DNA from: Thelonectria olida
Lineage: Eukaryota; Ascomycota; Sordariomycetes; Hypocreales; Nectriaceae
Length of the DNA: 64,000 nt
Assembly (NCBI GenBank): GCA_020736575.1
Contig: JAGPYM010000020.1
Span: 124,001-188,000, forward strand
Direction: 5' to 3'
The position numbers and the translations under genes are program-made. The notes under the pieces are model-generated. The model had not been told where the DNA came from, did no database searches, and was given only the letters and a program-made list of their open reading frames with translations. Every line of letters starts with the position of its first letter. Positions within the stretch are counted from its first letter, which is position 1. This document shows positions 22,020 through 32,887 of the stretch, piece by piece.

Positions 22020-23950
22020 CTATTTAGGGTCTACTCCCTGCTCAACATATATTGGCTCTGCGTCAATTGAATCAGCCTCTTCAACCGAAGGAGCCTGCTG
22101 TCGCTTCTTTTGACTGGATGCCAGGTTAGACTTGATATCACAACCGACAAGGGCTTCTTACCTTCTCCTGTGCAGTACGATAGATGTCATGAAACCAGCC
22201 CAAAGCAGAAAGAAGAACACCAAAGTGACTGGCCAGCCCTTGCGCCACCTTGGAGCTCCCCAATGCCCAGCTGTGGGGAATAACAGAAGAGGAACCCAGA
22301 TGTTGAAGGAATAGCCAAATGTCATCATGGATCCCTAATGACGGGTAACAGTGTTAGTTTGGTGGATATTCATGTATCTGGTTATCATGACTTACCAGAA
22401 TGAGTGCACGTTCTTCGGAATCATCCTTGACAATGGTGTTGACGGTTGAGTACAAAATTGGACTTGCGCAACCCGACACACCAAAGAGGTACCAGGCAAA
22501 GAATCTATTATTGCACATGAGTTCAATGTTCAGATGGCATCTGAGGGGACCTTACTTTAAACCTGTAGGAATATTCCACACAATCATGCAGATTGTCGCA
22601 AACATGCAAGAACCCTCCACAATCGTATAGATGATCCATGACGGGAAAATGGAAGCCAAGGTCGTCCCTAGCCACGAGGCCACAATCGTGATGGCATACG
22701 TTACGGTCGGCAGCGTGTTGATCTTTTCCACAGAGTATCCCTCCGCCTTGAGCCAAAGATTCATGTATTGGGATGGATAAGAAGAAATAATCATGCAGCT
22801 GGTAAGCCTTGTTAGTGAACGTAATGGAAAGAGACAAGCTCAGGGTACCTTACATATAGCAGAATACAAACACCCATATGTGCCATCTGGACAGGGTACG
22901 CTTAAAGACATCCTTGTCAAGCTTTCCCGGACGACGAATACGCGCCTTCTCTAGCCTCTGCTTAGCCAGATCGATCTCGCTCTCACTTAGATAGAACGGT
23001 CTCGGGGAATCTGGGATTCCGGGAAAGATGACGAAGCCAATCAATGCGACAGGAATCGTCCAGATTCCATCGATAATGAAGAGCCACCTCCATCCAGGCA
23101 TTCCGCCGACGCCAGACAAGTTCGTGTAAGCTGCGGCCTGAAGATACCCACTCACCATTGATCCGAGCGGGTTGCAGACGAACCAGGTCCCGGCGCGTTT
23201 GAACAGCTCGGGTCCGCTGTACCAAGAACCTACTTGGAGTAAGTCTACGATATCGAGCTTATTCGGACGAGAACAACATACCCAAGATGAAGTGCGTCCC
23301 TGCGAACACAGGAGCCTCTAGCATTCCAACCAAAAAACGCATCGCGTATAATTGATGAACGTTCGTGACGCGACTTTGAGCAAACGTAACGAGTCCCCAA
23401 AGTATTTCCAACGAGGGGAGAAGCCATCGTGCTCTGATAATATGTTAGAACGAGTTCAGGCCGCCAAGACATTGAATACTTACAATTTCGGCCGGGACAT
23501 CAAAAGCAGACCAGGGATTTGAAACACAACGTATGCTGTATAGTAACAGACGTTAAAATAGTTGAGCTCATTTCCGTAAAGACCAAAGTCTTCCTTGAGT
23601 CCGCTCGTGTATGCATTACTAATATTTGTCTGGTCTTTTCTATGTCAGAGTTGAATGGGTCTCGGCATAGCAGGACTGACCTAGATATTTGACAAAGACT
23701 ATAAAAGTTAGCGCATGAGACTTGCTTCCTTGAAGTTATCCATCACTTACAGCACAAGCATGCGAAAACTAGAATCGAAAGGTCCAACTTAAAGAGGAGC
23801 CTAGAACTGGTTAGCAAATGGTCTTGACGAGGTGTTGAGTTACTCCTACTTTCTCTCTTCTGCGGGGTAATCAGAAGGATACCAGTTGAACACCTCTTTG
23901 AAGACCCCCGATGGAGTCGCCCTCTTTGTCTTGATATCGTCCGTTGACAT
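22020..23950 (-). CDS. MFS carrier of the Dal5 / anion:cation symporter family
   Basis: Ten exons: 23950-23850, 23800-23751, 23698-23681, 23634-23484, 23433-23282, 23229-22854, 22798-22556, 22504-22396, 22334-22162 and 22113-22020. They sum to 489 codons, 488 aa. Recognisable segments are FKLDLSILVFACL (TM1), then KYLDQTNISNAYTSG, which is diagnostic for Dal5-type allantoate/tartrate/vitamin permeases. FLVGMLEAPVFAGTHFILG, GWRWLFIIDGIWTIP and the C-terminal HRRR tail follow. Exon 3 is only 18 nt. Substrates of the family are small organic anions or vitamins; the specific one is unknown. It ends with an acidic cytosolic tail. Confidence 0.9.
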
Positions 23951-24818
23951 TGTGAGGTCCGGCAAGCTGTCCCTAATCGTGTTAACTCACTATCCTCTAA
24001 CCTAGGACTCTTCACTTGGTGATTTGATCGCGACCAAATTGATTGAGTGTTTACCTGCCTGTGACTGAGACCAAGGCATGTTAAGTATAGTCGACAGATT
24101 TGCGTCGAAAAGGGTCATGTCATGTTAATGCGGGCGTGAATACTGAAAGAAGTTAAAAGAGAGGAAATCGAGTGGCGCTCGACGGTGTACCGAAGACGTG
24201 CTCTAGGTGTCGTCAAGCACGATCATTTACCGACTATTATCTATGCTAGGGAATCGGTATCTCGGCATCCCGTTACTCCCTGAGCAGAAGATCATTTCCT
24301 GAAGCAGTCGCAATATCACCTTCAGGTCGCCTGTTGGTGGTTCCCTATAGATATGGTGTGCTTTCCTGAGGCATTACGTGCTCGCATCTCCACACAACCC
24401 AGCAGCCAAGTCGATCAACATCTGTTCAACCACACGTAAATACTATGTAATTTCCTCATCTACCAGAGGTGGGTAGACTGTCGTTTGCCCGGGGAACAAG
24501 GCGGCCGGGTCCCAGAGATAACGGGGCCGAGTGGGAGTCCCGATCTACGTGGGAAGGGGCATTTCTTGCGTGCTTCAGTATCTAGTATTGTTCGAGCTCA
24601 CTCTGATCAGTCATGGTTTGGAAAGATGATCGGCTGGGATTATATACATATGAACTCCACATTAACGCCGCAATTCATTTACCATGCCACCTCATAATAG
24701 TTTTCGTAGTAGTGAATCAAGTTGCCAGGAAGACTGATTGAACGATATGAACAGGTCCCAGAGACCAAAGAGAATCGTAAGACTGCAGACACTCGCATGC
24801 TTCCAAGTTCACCACTGA
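23951..24818. other. Intergenic; nothing recognised
   Basis: The promoter region of the Dal5-type carrier on the minus strand, and sequence leading into the mosaic locus at 24.8 kb. A TATATACATA motif lies near 24,641. Confidence 0.4.
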
Positions 24819-24998
24819 TGCTGCAGGTTAGTGGACTGGGCTGAGCTGGCCACTCTTGATCTCAGCCTTTTCGACGAGCCGGGGAGCAAGGAGGAGTTGG
24901 TAAAACAACTTAACTTGATCACGCAGTCCACCACATTTGTAATTCTCTACACATGCACTGCGCTCGGGTATTTCAAGCCTAATCATAGTGGCTTTTGA
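24819..24998 (+). pseudogene. Fragment of a 2-oxoglutarate/Fe(II) oxygenase N-terminus
   Basis: The frame contains VDWAELATLDLSLFDEPGSK followed by EELVKQL, the characteristic start of isopenicillin-N-synthase-like dioxygenases (they typically read DW-L-x-LDLS ... K-ELV-QL). After about 27 codons the similarity is lost. There is no catalytic HxD...H region. It lies directly upstream of, and overlaps out of frame with, the HET-domain remnant. Confidence 0.5.
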
Positions 24999-26491
24999 TC
25001 GATGTTGGGTGCGAACTGAAACCTCAGTGCATTGCTGTCAGTTACCAGTGGCCAAGACACCCTGACCGAGACCACCAATTGACTTCGGGAACATGGGACC
25101 ATTTTTCAATGGGCTATTCGACTAAAGATCTTCCTCTAGTCTACTGCGATGCTTTCATAGTAGCGAGGATGTTGGGTTTTAGGTATGTTTGGATTGATGC
25201 GTTGGTGAGTTTATCCGCCATCTCACATACAGCTGTGGCCCAGAGGCAATCTAACGGTTTGAAGTGCATCATGCAAGGCATGGGAGGTGATTGGCACGTA
25301 GAGGCTTCGAAAATGGCGTCAGTCTATGGCAACGCTGTTTTCACCCTCGCCTTCGGCGATGGCCCCGAGTTGAACTACTCTGGGAAGGCCGAAGTTTGGC
25401 GGCGCTGTTCACTTCGCGATGCAACTCAAGCGGCAGCCCAGCCCTTCATCAAGGAGGGTCGAATGACGGACTTGGAAAGGAGAAGTCCGGAGTCAATATA
25501 CACTTGGCTCGAGTCCAACGGGAACTTTCCCACCAGGCCGTCGAGTGAGCTTGACAAGCGCGGGTGGACATTCCAAGAAAGAATTCTGTCAAAACGAGTT
25601 CTGACTATTAGTGCGGCCGGCCTTTTCTGGGATTGTTGTCAATCAAGCGCATCCGACACACGCCCTTTGGGCCTACGAGGCGACTTTTCACCCAAGCTTC
25701 GCGATTCAGACGAGAGAAAGATCAATACGCAACTGCTTACTGGGAGCAGGGATGACAGTACAGTTTCTCGACCCGAACTGTACCTGCTCTGGAGAACGCA
25801 ATCTGCAAATTATACGTGGAGAGAATTCTCCCACCCCCGAGACCGTATCGTTGCTATAGAGGGTGTGGTTCACCGCATAGGGGCTGTGTTGAACGAGTGC
25901 TTTCTGGGAATCTGGAAGGGCGACTTCTTACGATCACTTATCTGGTTCTGCGACAAAATGAATCTGGACGCCCTACCAGCCAAAAATAACAACTCAGTTT
26001 GTGTCCCTTCTTGGTCCTGGGCATCAATCTCGTTCCCCATCCAGTACCGGCTCTGGCACCCTTTTGCGAGGTGTGCCGACCATAACGTGGAGTTTACATC
26101 ACCTTGTGCATCTCTACAGCATATTTCCGCCCAAACAACCGACAAGACATCCTTGTCCTGTTACACGGGTGCCATCACCCTCAGTGGCACCATTGCGAGA
26201 GTACTGGCGCACTCACCGACCAATTCAAACGGTCAAGTAATTCTGGACCCACGTCCACTCGAGGCCTTCCCCGGCTATTCCAAAGAACAGCCCACTTTCT
26301 TGCAACCATTGAGAAACGGACCTGATTCTTGGCGTGCTCTGCTACATGAGAAAAGCGGCGAAATATATCTTCTCCCTATGCTGAAAGGCGGGTACTTCAA
26401 GACTCTACGGGCTCATTATTGCCTTCTCCTTGGGTTTGGGATGCCGAGAAGAACTTTGCGAGACTCAAAGCGGAGCAGCCGGACCTTATGA
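24989..26491 (+). pseudogene. HET-domain gene lacking a start, fused to foreign 3' sequence
   Basis: The HET domain is clear: AVSYQWPRHPDRDH, then FRYVWIDALCIMQGM across a 60-nt intron (25,205-25,264), HVEASKMASVYGNA, RGWTFQERILSKRVL and SWSWAS. The open frame begins after a TAG at 24,986. The first in-frame ATG comes after the opening AVSYQW motif, so no normal start is available; the sequence just upstream derives from a 2OG oxygenase. The last 20 or so codons, from about 26,428, are the out-of-frame tail of a sugar transporter. HET proteins trigger incompatibility cell death; this copy is probably non-functional or chimeric. Confidence 0.7.
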
Positions 26492-26571
26492 CTGCTGTCC
26501 ACGCTGAACGACATGCTCCGGATGTAGAGGAGACGGCGATGAGCAAGCCAACCACTGGGTTTAAGGCATGA
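26428..26571 (+). pseudogene. 3' fragment of a sugar-transporter paralogue
   Basis: Read in its own frame, 47 codons encode PWVWDAEKNFARLKAEQPDL and a tail ending SKPTTGFKA with a TGA at 26,569-26,571. The first 80 bases differ at only a few, mostly silent, positions from the transporter's 3' end at 3,856-3,935. The fragment tail is longer than that of the intact gene, so it preserves the C-terminus of a different paralogue or an older form. Confidence 0.7.
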
Positions 26572-26975
26572 GCCCGTTTGGACTTGATATCTGCCTTGGA
26601 TAGTATTTCAATCGAGATATTCATCTGCAATGGGAGCTGTATTCACAGGTACCTTGTCTGACTATGCATCTATCAAATTCCTACCTCTGCATATTCAAGC
26701 GAAGCGTCTATTAATAATTGCAAGACAGGGGGAAGAATGAGCACCGATTTCCACGACCAACACAGAGTGAAAGACCGTGAATTTTATCTGTTACGTGTGC
26801 TTGCAAGTAATTATTCTGGGCCCTGGTCATCCCAGGCAGCTGCCTAGTCAATCCCACAATTCAACATAATATAAACCAACACAACGTCAATGCAACTCAC
26901 GTCGACATTTTCGCTTCTCAATCTGCTGCATCCTTCTCGAACAATCCTCCATCACGACAACTTCTTTTTGCTGTA
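26572..26975. other. Intergenic; promoter of the 26,976 gene
   Basis: AT-rich, with a TAATATAAACC motif near 26,867 and a CA-rich leader before the ATG. Confidence 0.4.
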
Positions 26976-28001
26976 ATGACCAGTCGCGGGCGCAGAGGCC
27001 TAAAGAGGCTTCCGCCAATGGATCCCTCCCTTCAAACTCGTCCCGTGCCACGAACACGTCAATTCTCTGTTCGCTCTTATGGCCCTGGCGCCGATCCTGA
27101 CATACGCCAGAAGGCCGTTTCCTACACAGAGCTTGATGCCCTCACAGGCTATGAACCGCTTCCATCATGGCCTGGCAATGCCGCACCGAGGGACGAGCTG
27201 CTCCGTCATTATAAACTCGAACTCGAGTTCTCGCACCGTGAGGCAATGAGGGAGTTTCTGGAAGACGTCCAGTCTGAAGGCGAGGCAGCTTGGCAGTACC
27301 GCGATGGTCCCGCAGATCTAACTTGGGGTGTTTGCGTCTTCATCACATCCTACACAAAAGAGGCTCTGCAGAAGCTCGATGCGGCCCTGTATAAGATCAT
27401 CAAAGCAGTGCGCCGAGACTTCCTCCGGCAGGTCGACTCTCACTCCGAAGCATATGCGCTTGAAGTGGTGAAGAGATTCAAGCTGGATGTGATCCTAGAT
27501 AAGGATATACTTGAGGATGCCTCAGACGACCGCATCCGGGAAGAATTCAACGCTCATGTCAGGCACTTGAATCTTTGGCCACTTGGCGAAGAAGACGAGC
27601 ATAGCGAATCCTATCAAAGACGCAACCCTAAGGGCCTAAATCGGCCCTTAGGCCCTGATCCACGCTTCGCTTTCTGTTTTGCTTTGGATGAGGCCAAGAT
27701 TCTGGAACTGTCAGAGGTCGAATTCCCTGCCGAAGCTGGCGGGGACAAGCAGGCACTTATTGGCGTAACTGTCAAAGCGATTGACCGCTTGTGGAACTAC
27801 CCGTCCTGGCCAAATGGGGAACATTGCCATGTTGGAAAAGGAGTTGAGACTACATACGCGACCGGGGCGGATCAGTGTCCCATTGGGAAAATCGGGTTCA
27901 TTTATCGCGAGGTTGAAGAGAGGGAGATGGGAAAACTGTATCCCATGTCGGAGTATGATCCTGGGTGCACGAATTGGTGGCCTTCCGCTGGGCGCAGTTA
28001 G
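26976..28001 (+). CDS. Hypothetical 341-aa protein
   Basis: Single exon with an ATG in a CA-rich leader context. The N-terminus is basic and Pro-rich (GRRGLKRLPP...PVPRTRQFSVRSYG). The middle is a charged alpha-helical region. A Cys/Trp-containing C-terminal block follows (CHVGKGVETTYATGADQCP; DPGCTNWWPS). No signal peptide or membrane segment. I do not recognise a domain. The N-terminus could act as a targeting presequence, but this is weak. A perfect 10-bp inverted repeat lies within the gene (27,627-27,652). Confidence 0.7.
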   Translation: MTSRGRRGLKRLPPMDPSLQTRPVPRTRQFSVRSYGPGADPDIRQKAVSYTELDALTGYEPLPSWPGNAAPRDELLRHYKLELEFSHREAMREFLEDVQSEGEAAWQYRDGPADLTWGVCVFITSYTKEALQKLDAALYKIIKAVRRDFLRQVDSHSEAYALEVVKRFKLDVILDKDILEDASDDRIREEFNAHVRHLNLWPLGEEDEHSESYQRRNPKGLNRPLGPDPRFAFCFALDEAKILELSEVEFPAEAGGDKQALIGVTVKAIDRLWNYPSWPNGEHCHVGKGVETTYATGADQCPIGKIGFIYREVEEREMGKLYPMSEYDPGCTNWWPSAGRS

Positions 28002-28720
28002 CTGAACAACCCCGACAGTCGCTTCAGTATGTGTATATCTGAACTGTGGAAGCTTGGGTGATCCGAATTACTTTAGATTGAATAAATGATGCCTCTTTTC
28101 CCCTGACTTCTTGAATGCTTGACAGGGGTACTTTCCCTGGCTGCATAACCCTGCCTGCGCTACCTATGCGAATGATGCCCTCGTGAGGCGAGAATGGGAT
28201 AAACTGTAGAAACAAGATGGGACAACAGGTCTCGCTGACATCTCTACAACCAGCGATTGCCTTCTTCTGATCAGCCAACAATGTCCTCCCCTTGCACTTT
28301 TCAATCTGCCTCCACGAATGCCTTGTGTGGTGTGATTGCCAACACTGATCTTCTCAAATGCCACGTCCACTATGAGAGTCAGGGTGTGAGGATCGGGTGC
28401 TGACTGCATAAATACATTTAACTCAACTTCCCCATCCTATCGCTTGATCTGTCTGTTTGGAGCCTAGATGTTCATACACTTCAACTTACTGCGCCGTCAT
28501 GGGTGCCTGTTTTTGGCCCCCAAACCGCCCCGCTTGTATCAGCTGTTGAATGTGCTGGGATATCTAACCTAAGGTGAGTGAAATAAAAACCTCTATGAGA
28601 CTGTTACGCTCTCTTTAACAATGATCACCGGCTTCCTTCAAGTTCCAGAGAATCAAAACGACCCTCACCTTTCATACTTTATCCTCGTCTCTATTTGAGT
28701 GCCCAATCCCCGTTCCGATA
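28002..28720. other. Intergenic; nothing recognised
   Basis: Separates two plus-strand genes. Small minus-strand frames (28,024-28,409) have no features. Confidence 0.45.
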
Positions 28721-30772
28721 ATGCTCTGCGCCGTCTGTCTTTCCATGTTCCAGAACAGCGCCAAGAGCGGTCTTCATCACAAGGACCGAGACGCTGTGCG
28801 CATGGCAGCAGAGAATGGATGCCGTATCTGCCATATCTTAACCAAAGAACGTCCACACTTATTGAGGCAAATCGAATACAAGTTCACGTGGACAACCACC
28901 TGGAGGCCTCACTGGTGCATAAACTTCCGACAAGAAGCACAAGAATGGAACTCAAATTATCCCATTTATGTTCATGTTTCAGAGGCTACGAGCTTGCCGG
29001 TTGGGTACGATCAGTTCATTAGATCGGCTATGACTGACCTGGAAACGGATCCTTGTCGTGTCCAAAGAGACATGCCGACCCTGCGAGACATCCCAGACAA
29101 CACAGGACACATAGCAGTCGCCGAGTTAGCCAAGCAGTGGCTGCAGACGTGCAAGACGAAACATAAGTGCGAGGAAGAATGCGGGCCACGGGAGCCAGGT
29201 TGGTATCCGAAACGTCTCGTCCACGTAGGCAACGAGCATCAGACTCCCCGTCTGGTTTTGCGAGACGCCGATCACCTGGACGGCGCCTATGCAGCTCTCA
29301 GCCACTGCTGGGGAGACAACCCCGAGTTCCTAAAGTTGAGTTCGGCCAACTTGGAGGAATTTCGTCGGGAAATACTGATCGACAACCTCGCCGCCAGTTT
29401 TCGCGATACCATCATCACCTGTCGGCGATTGGATATCCCGTATCTTTGGATCGACTCGCTTTGCATCTTGCAATCTGGACAAGACTCTCAGGAAGACTGG
29501 CTCCTCCACACTTTGGAGATGCATCGGGTCTACCGGAACTGCGAATTGAATATTGCCATTCAAGTCTCCAAGAACCCGCATGAAGGAGCGTTTCGATCGA
29601 GGAACCCTGAGCATTTGCAAGACTGTTGCGTCTGGACGCCCTTTTTTGAATCACAACTCAAGAAAAATGTTGACGAAGATATATCAGCCATACCGGAGCC
29701 TGAACAACAACCACCGGATTTGAAGTCATGCCCCGTCTTTCCTTGTGCCATCTTCCATATAGATGACTTCTCTTACTCACGGCGGTCTCTCCCCCTGAGC
29801 AAGCGGGCCTGGGTTCTTCAAGAAAAACTCATGTCTCCAAGGACTTTACACTTCCAAAAAGATCGCATCATGTGGGAATGCGAGGACAAGCGCTGTCTAT
29901 CCGAATACATGCCAGAAAGCGCTGCCAGCAACAGTTGGAGGGGATTCGACTGCTTGTTTCAAGACGAATACAACATCCACCCAAGGCGAACCGACACAGA
30001 TTTCTTCTACGAATACGTAGTCGAATACTCGGACCGAAAACTGAACTTTCCGGATCAGGACAAACTAGTTGCCTTTGCCGCCATCGCGGAGCAAGCCGCC
30101 TCATTCATCGGCGGAGCCTACTGCGCTGGTATTTTCCGCGAATCGATGCCCTGGGCGCTTCTCTGGAGAACTTCACTACTCAAGCCTGCACTTGACAAAC
30201 GATCGGTTACCTATCGAGCGCCATCCTGGAGCTGGGCAAGCTTTGACGGTCGTGTGAACTTCGGCCCATGGGGAAGCCGAAAGGCCATGGCAGAGGTAAA
30301 CGACGTTTCTATCGACTTGGTTGACCCGACAAATCAATTTGGGCAAGTCAAGGCTGCGTCACTGACGTTGACTGGGCCGCTCGTCTCTTCCAAGGCGTTG
30401 CTAACCGGCGAAATTGTACCGAGCGAAAAAGAGGAGGGCCGCCCTGGACTGCCAACGCCGCCTGATACTCTGAAAACTCCCTCGGGCGAGCATGTGACCC
30501 TGGTTCCCGATGAGAGTGGCGTCGAGTCTTGGCATGAAGAGTGGCTCGAGAACTGGCTCTTATCCAAGGGCGAGTTGATCTTCGTCGCGATTTTGGACGC
30601 AGAATCCAAGTTTAGTGGGTTTTGGTGGTCGGGAACTTACGGCCTCATGCTGCGCAGACTCGCGAACGGCACCTACACCCGTGTCGGTGTTTGGGGAGCG
30701 AAGCTAGGGTTTGTTGAGAAGCATGCTCAGACGGCGTGCGAATTCCGGCCTGGGACGGTTACGATAGTATAG
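28721..30772 (+). CDS. HET-domain protein (heterokaryon incompatibility), intact
   Basis: Single-exon 683-aa HET protein. The N-terminal cysteine motif MLCAVCLSMF...CRICHIL is a common prefix of large HET proteins. The HET domain spans about residues 190-345: YAALSHCWGD, FRDTIITCRRLDIPYLWID, SLCILQ and EMHRVYRNCELNIA. Later conserved elements are RAWVLQEKLMSPRTLHF and APSWSWASFDG. HET domains drive programmed cell death on non-self recognition and are TIR-like in fold. The complete set of motifs contrasts with the broken HET copy 2 kb upstream. Cytosolic; the partner is unknown. Confidence 0.9.
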   Translation: MLCAVCLSMFQNSAKSGLHHKDRDAVRMAAENGCRICHILTKERPHLLRQIEYKFTWTTTWRPHWCINFRQEAQEWNSNYPIYVHVSEATSLPVGYDQFIRSAMTDLETDPCRVQRDMPTLRDIPDNTGHIAVAELAKQWLQTCKTKHKCEEECGPREPGWYPKRLVHVGNEHQTPRLVLRDADHLDGAYAALSHCWGDNPEFLKLSSANLEEFRREILIDNLAASFRDTIITCRRLDIPYLWIDSLCILQSGQDSQEDWLLHTLEMHRVYRNCELNIAIQVSKNPHEGAFRSRNPEHLQDCCVWTPFFESQLKKNVDEDISAIPEPEQQPPDLKSCPVFPCAIFHIDDFSYSRRSLPLSKRAWVLQEKLMSPRTLHFQKDRIMWECEDKRCLSEYMPESAASNSWRGFDCLFQDEYNIHPRRTDTDFFYEYVVEYSDRKLNFPDQDKLVAFAAIAEQAASFIGGAYCAGIFRESMPWALLWRTSLLKPALDKRSVTYRAPSWSWASFDGRVNFGPWGSRKAMAEVNDVSIDLVDPTNQFGQVKAASLTLTGPLVSSKALLTGEIVPSEKEEGRPGLPTPPDTLKTPSGEHVTLVPDESGVESWHEEWLENWLLSKGELIFVAILDAESKFSGFWWSGTYGLMLRRLANGTYTRVGVWGAKLGFVEKHAQTACEFRPGTVTIV

Positions 30773-30895
30773 ACTAGCAAGATACCTATTAGGCGAAGAA
30801 GATTAAATTAGAATGGAGAAAAAGCTTCTGTAATTAAGTTACATTGTGTGATGAGACCTCTAATAGCCCTGAAAATATAGTGCTCACAAGTATGC

Positions 30896-32118
30896 TCAAA
30901 ACAAGGAGCCATCTACCGTAGGAGCCAACTTATCTATGAACAAGTTCTTTCGAGCAAAGATGATTATAAAACCTGGGATCCTCCATGATCCGAAGTGGCC
31001 AGTTCCCGCCTTCTTTCCAATCTGGAGGCCCTTGGCATCTACAATGGTTAGCGGGGCTTCGACGATCAACAAGGAGACTACCATACCGAATGCCCATGGG
31101 TTGTATGAAACGGGGGTTTTGCCCGTCGTCATGAGAAGGATGTTCTTGGTGACGTGGGTTGACTGTCTGTTACACGGCACGTACTGCGATCCCTCCGCAC
31201 TCGAGACATCGCCAATGGCCCAAACCGGCCCTGCCCCTTTGACTTGAAGATAGTTGTCGACCACAACGGCTCCAGTTTCATTGAGAAACTTAGCAGGGAC
31301 AAATGAAGTGTTGGGGGCTAGACCAAATGTCGGGATGTACATGTCGGTGGTCAGCTTGTTTCCGTTCGAGAGCGTCAGTTCGTGTTGTCCATTTGGCAGT
31401 TGCGTAGATGTTGTCATGGATTCCTGTAGTTTGATGTCCACGCCCAGATTGAGGAGATCCTTGGTTACAATCTTCGATACGCTGGTTGGGCTTCCCTCGA
31501 GGACTGTTTTTCCACGTGCAATCTATGAGTGGTTAGAAGATCTAGACAGACTTCCAGACAAGCTGCAAGAAGAAATTGACTTACGAGAATGATCTCCTTT
31601 TGTTTTCCATATTCGTACGCCAGCTCACCCGCAACCTCAGCTCCTGTGACGCCAGCACCAGCCACAACAATCGTCTTGGCCTTCTTCACTCGCGCTTGGT
31701 AGTCATGCAGACGCTGTTTTGTGTCTTCTGTGGAACCCAGCCCTTTGAATGGCGTGCCATCCTTGGTGCTGGAGCCAGTTGCAATGATCAGAAAGTCATA
31801 GTTGAGTGTCCTGTTTCCGCTAGAGGTTGAAGTCGTCACAGTCTTGGCCTCGAAGTTGAGAGCTTCGGCAGTGGCGAGAATGAATTCGAACGCCTCAGAT
31901 GGGTATTGATCAAAGCCGGGGGCAATTGGTTGGAAAAGCCCCTCGTCCGCAATCTGGCCCGGGATTACGGCTCGAGGAGAAGCCATGTTCCAGAAGAAAT
32001 GGGTGTTCGGGGTCACAAGGGTGACTTTGAGTGATGGAGTCTTCCCATTCTGCTTGAGAAGGTGGTGTGAGGCACTGATTCCTGCATAGGAGCCTCCGAG
32101 GATAACGATGTTTTTCAT
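30896..32118 (-). CDS. AIF/AMID-like FAD-dependent oxidoreductase
   Basis: Two exons (32118-31585, 31522-30896) give 386 aa. The N-terminal FAD-binding Rossmann motif is VILGGSYAGISASHHLL; the NAD(P)H motif is VVAGAGVTGAEVAGELAYEY; the second FAD motif is VWAIGDVSSAEG. The sequence resembles the AIF-M2/AMID group of NADH:quinone-type oxidoreductases. There is no obvious mitochondrial presequence; the N-terminus starts directly at the Rossmann strand. It may accept quinones. It is transcribed in the same direction as the Zn2Cys6 gene 770 bp upstream. Confidence 0.88.
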
Positions 32119-32887
32119 CGTCGAGGACGTAGAAACCGTATGGTATTATATTCTAACAAACAAATTTGAAAAGGATACTGAGGACCTGCTCAAGGCACTC
32201 TTGCCAGAGAAGTAACGGGTCTTATACCTAATTACCATACATACTTACACAAGAGAAGACTGAGGCGGTAGTCGAAGACGAATGAGCAATGGGAGCGCAG
32301 CAGTAGCCAATGACAAGACGTAGCGCAGAGCCCACATCGCATCCCGTACTAGCAACTGCCTAGGTGGGTAGTTTACTCCAGGCGGGAGCTTGGTGGTCAG
32401 AAATGGCTACGCACTCTCTGCCCCAAATGGATGATGGCGCTGACATCATATCAACAAGTCGTCACGACAAGATCCGAGAATGGGGCGGTACAAGGCGATG
32501 TGTGGAATCTGGATGCCATGCTTTCTCGCAAGTCTCATTCTTCACGAACCGTTGCTACATCTCGGAAGGCTTACCAACAAAGTGCCCGGGCACCAGGATC
32601 CTTCGAGGCAGTCTGACTCGCAGCCAATCATAGCATAGACCGCAGCTCAAACCAATCAGAGAGCTATCCGCGGAGTGTGCAAAGCTCCACATCGCCGTGC
32701 GCCATGCGTTCCCTGGATATTCGTAACCCATGTCCACACCAGAGGAATCTTTGGCGGGAGAAACAGCCTGCGGACCAGGGAGCAGCCCATTGTTTTGTCA
32801 TCTCCAGTACTCAATTAATAAACAGTCTGAAATTGATGCATAAGCAAAATCGGATGAGAGAAAGTGCAAGCGAAGATGCTGTCTCTA
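32119..32887. other. Intergenic; nothing recognised
   Basis: The promoter of the FAD oxidoreductase and the 3' flank of the regulator gene. Small frames (32,364-32,633) lack features. Confidence 0.45.
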
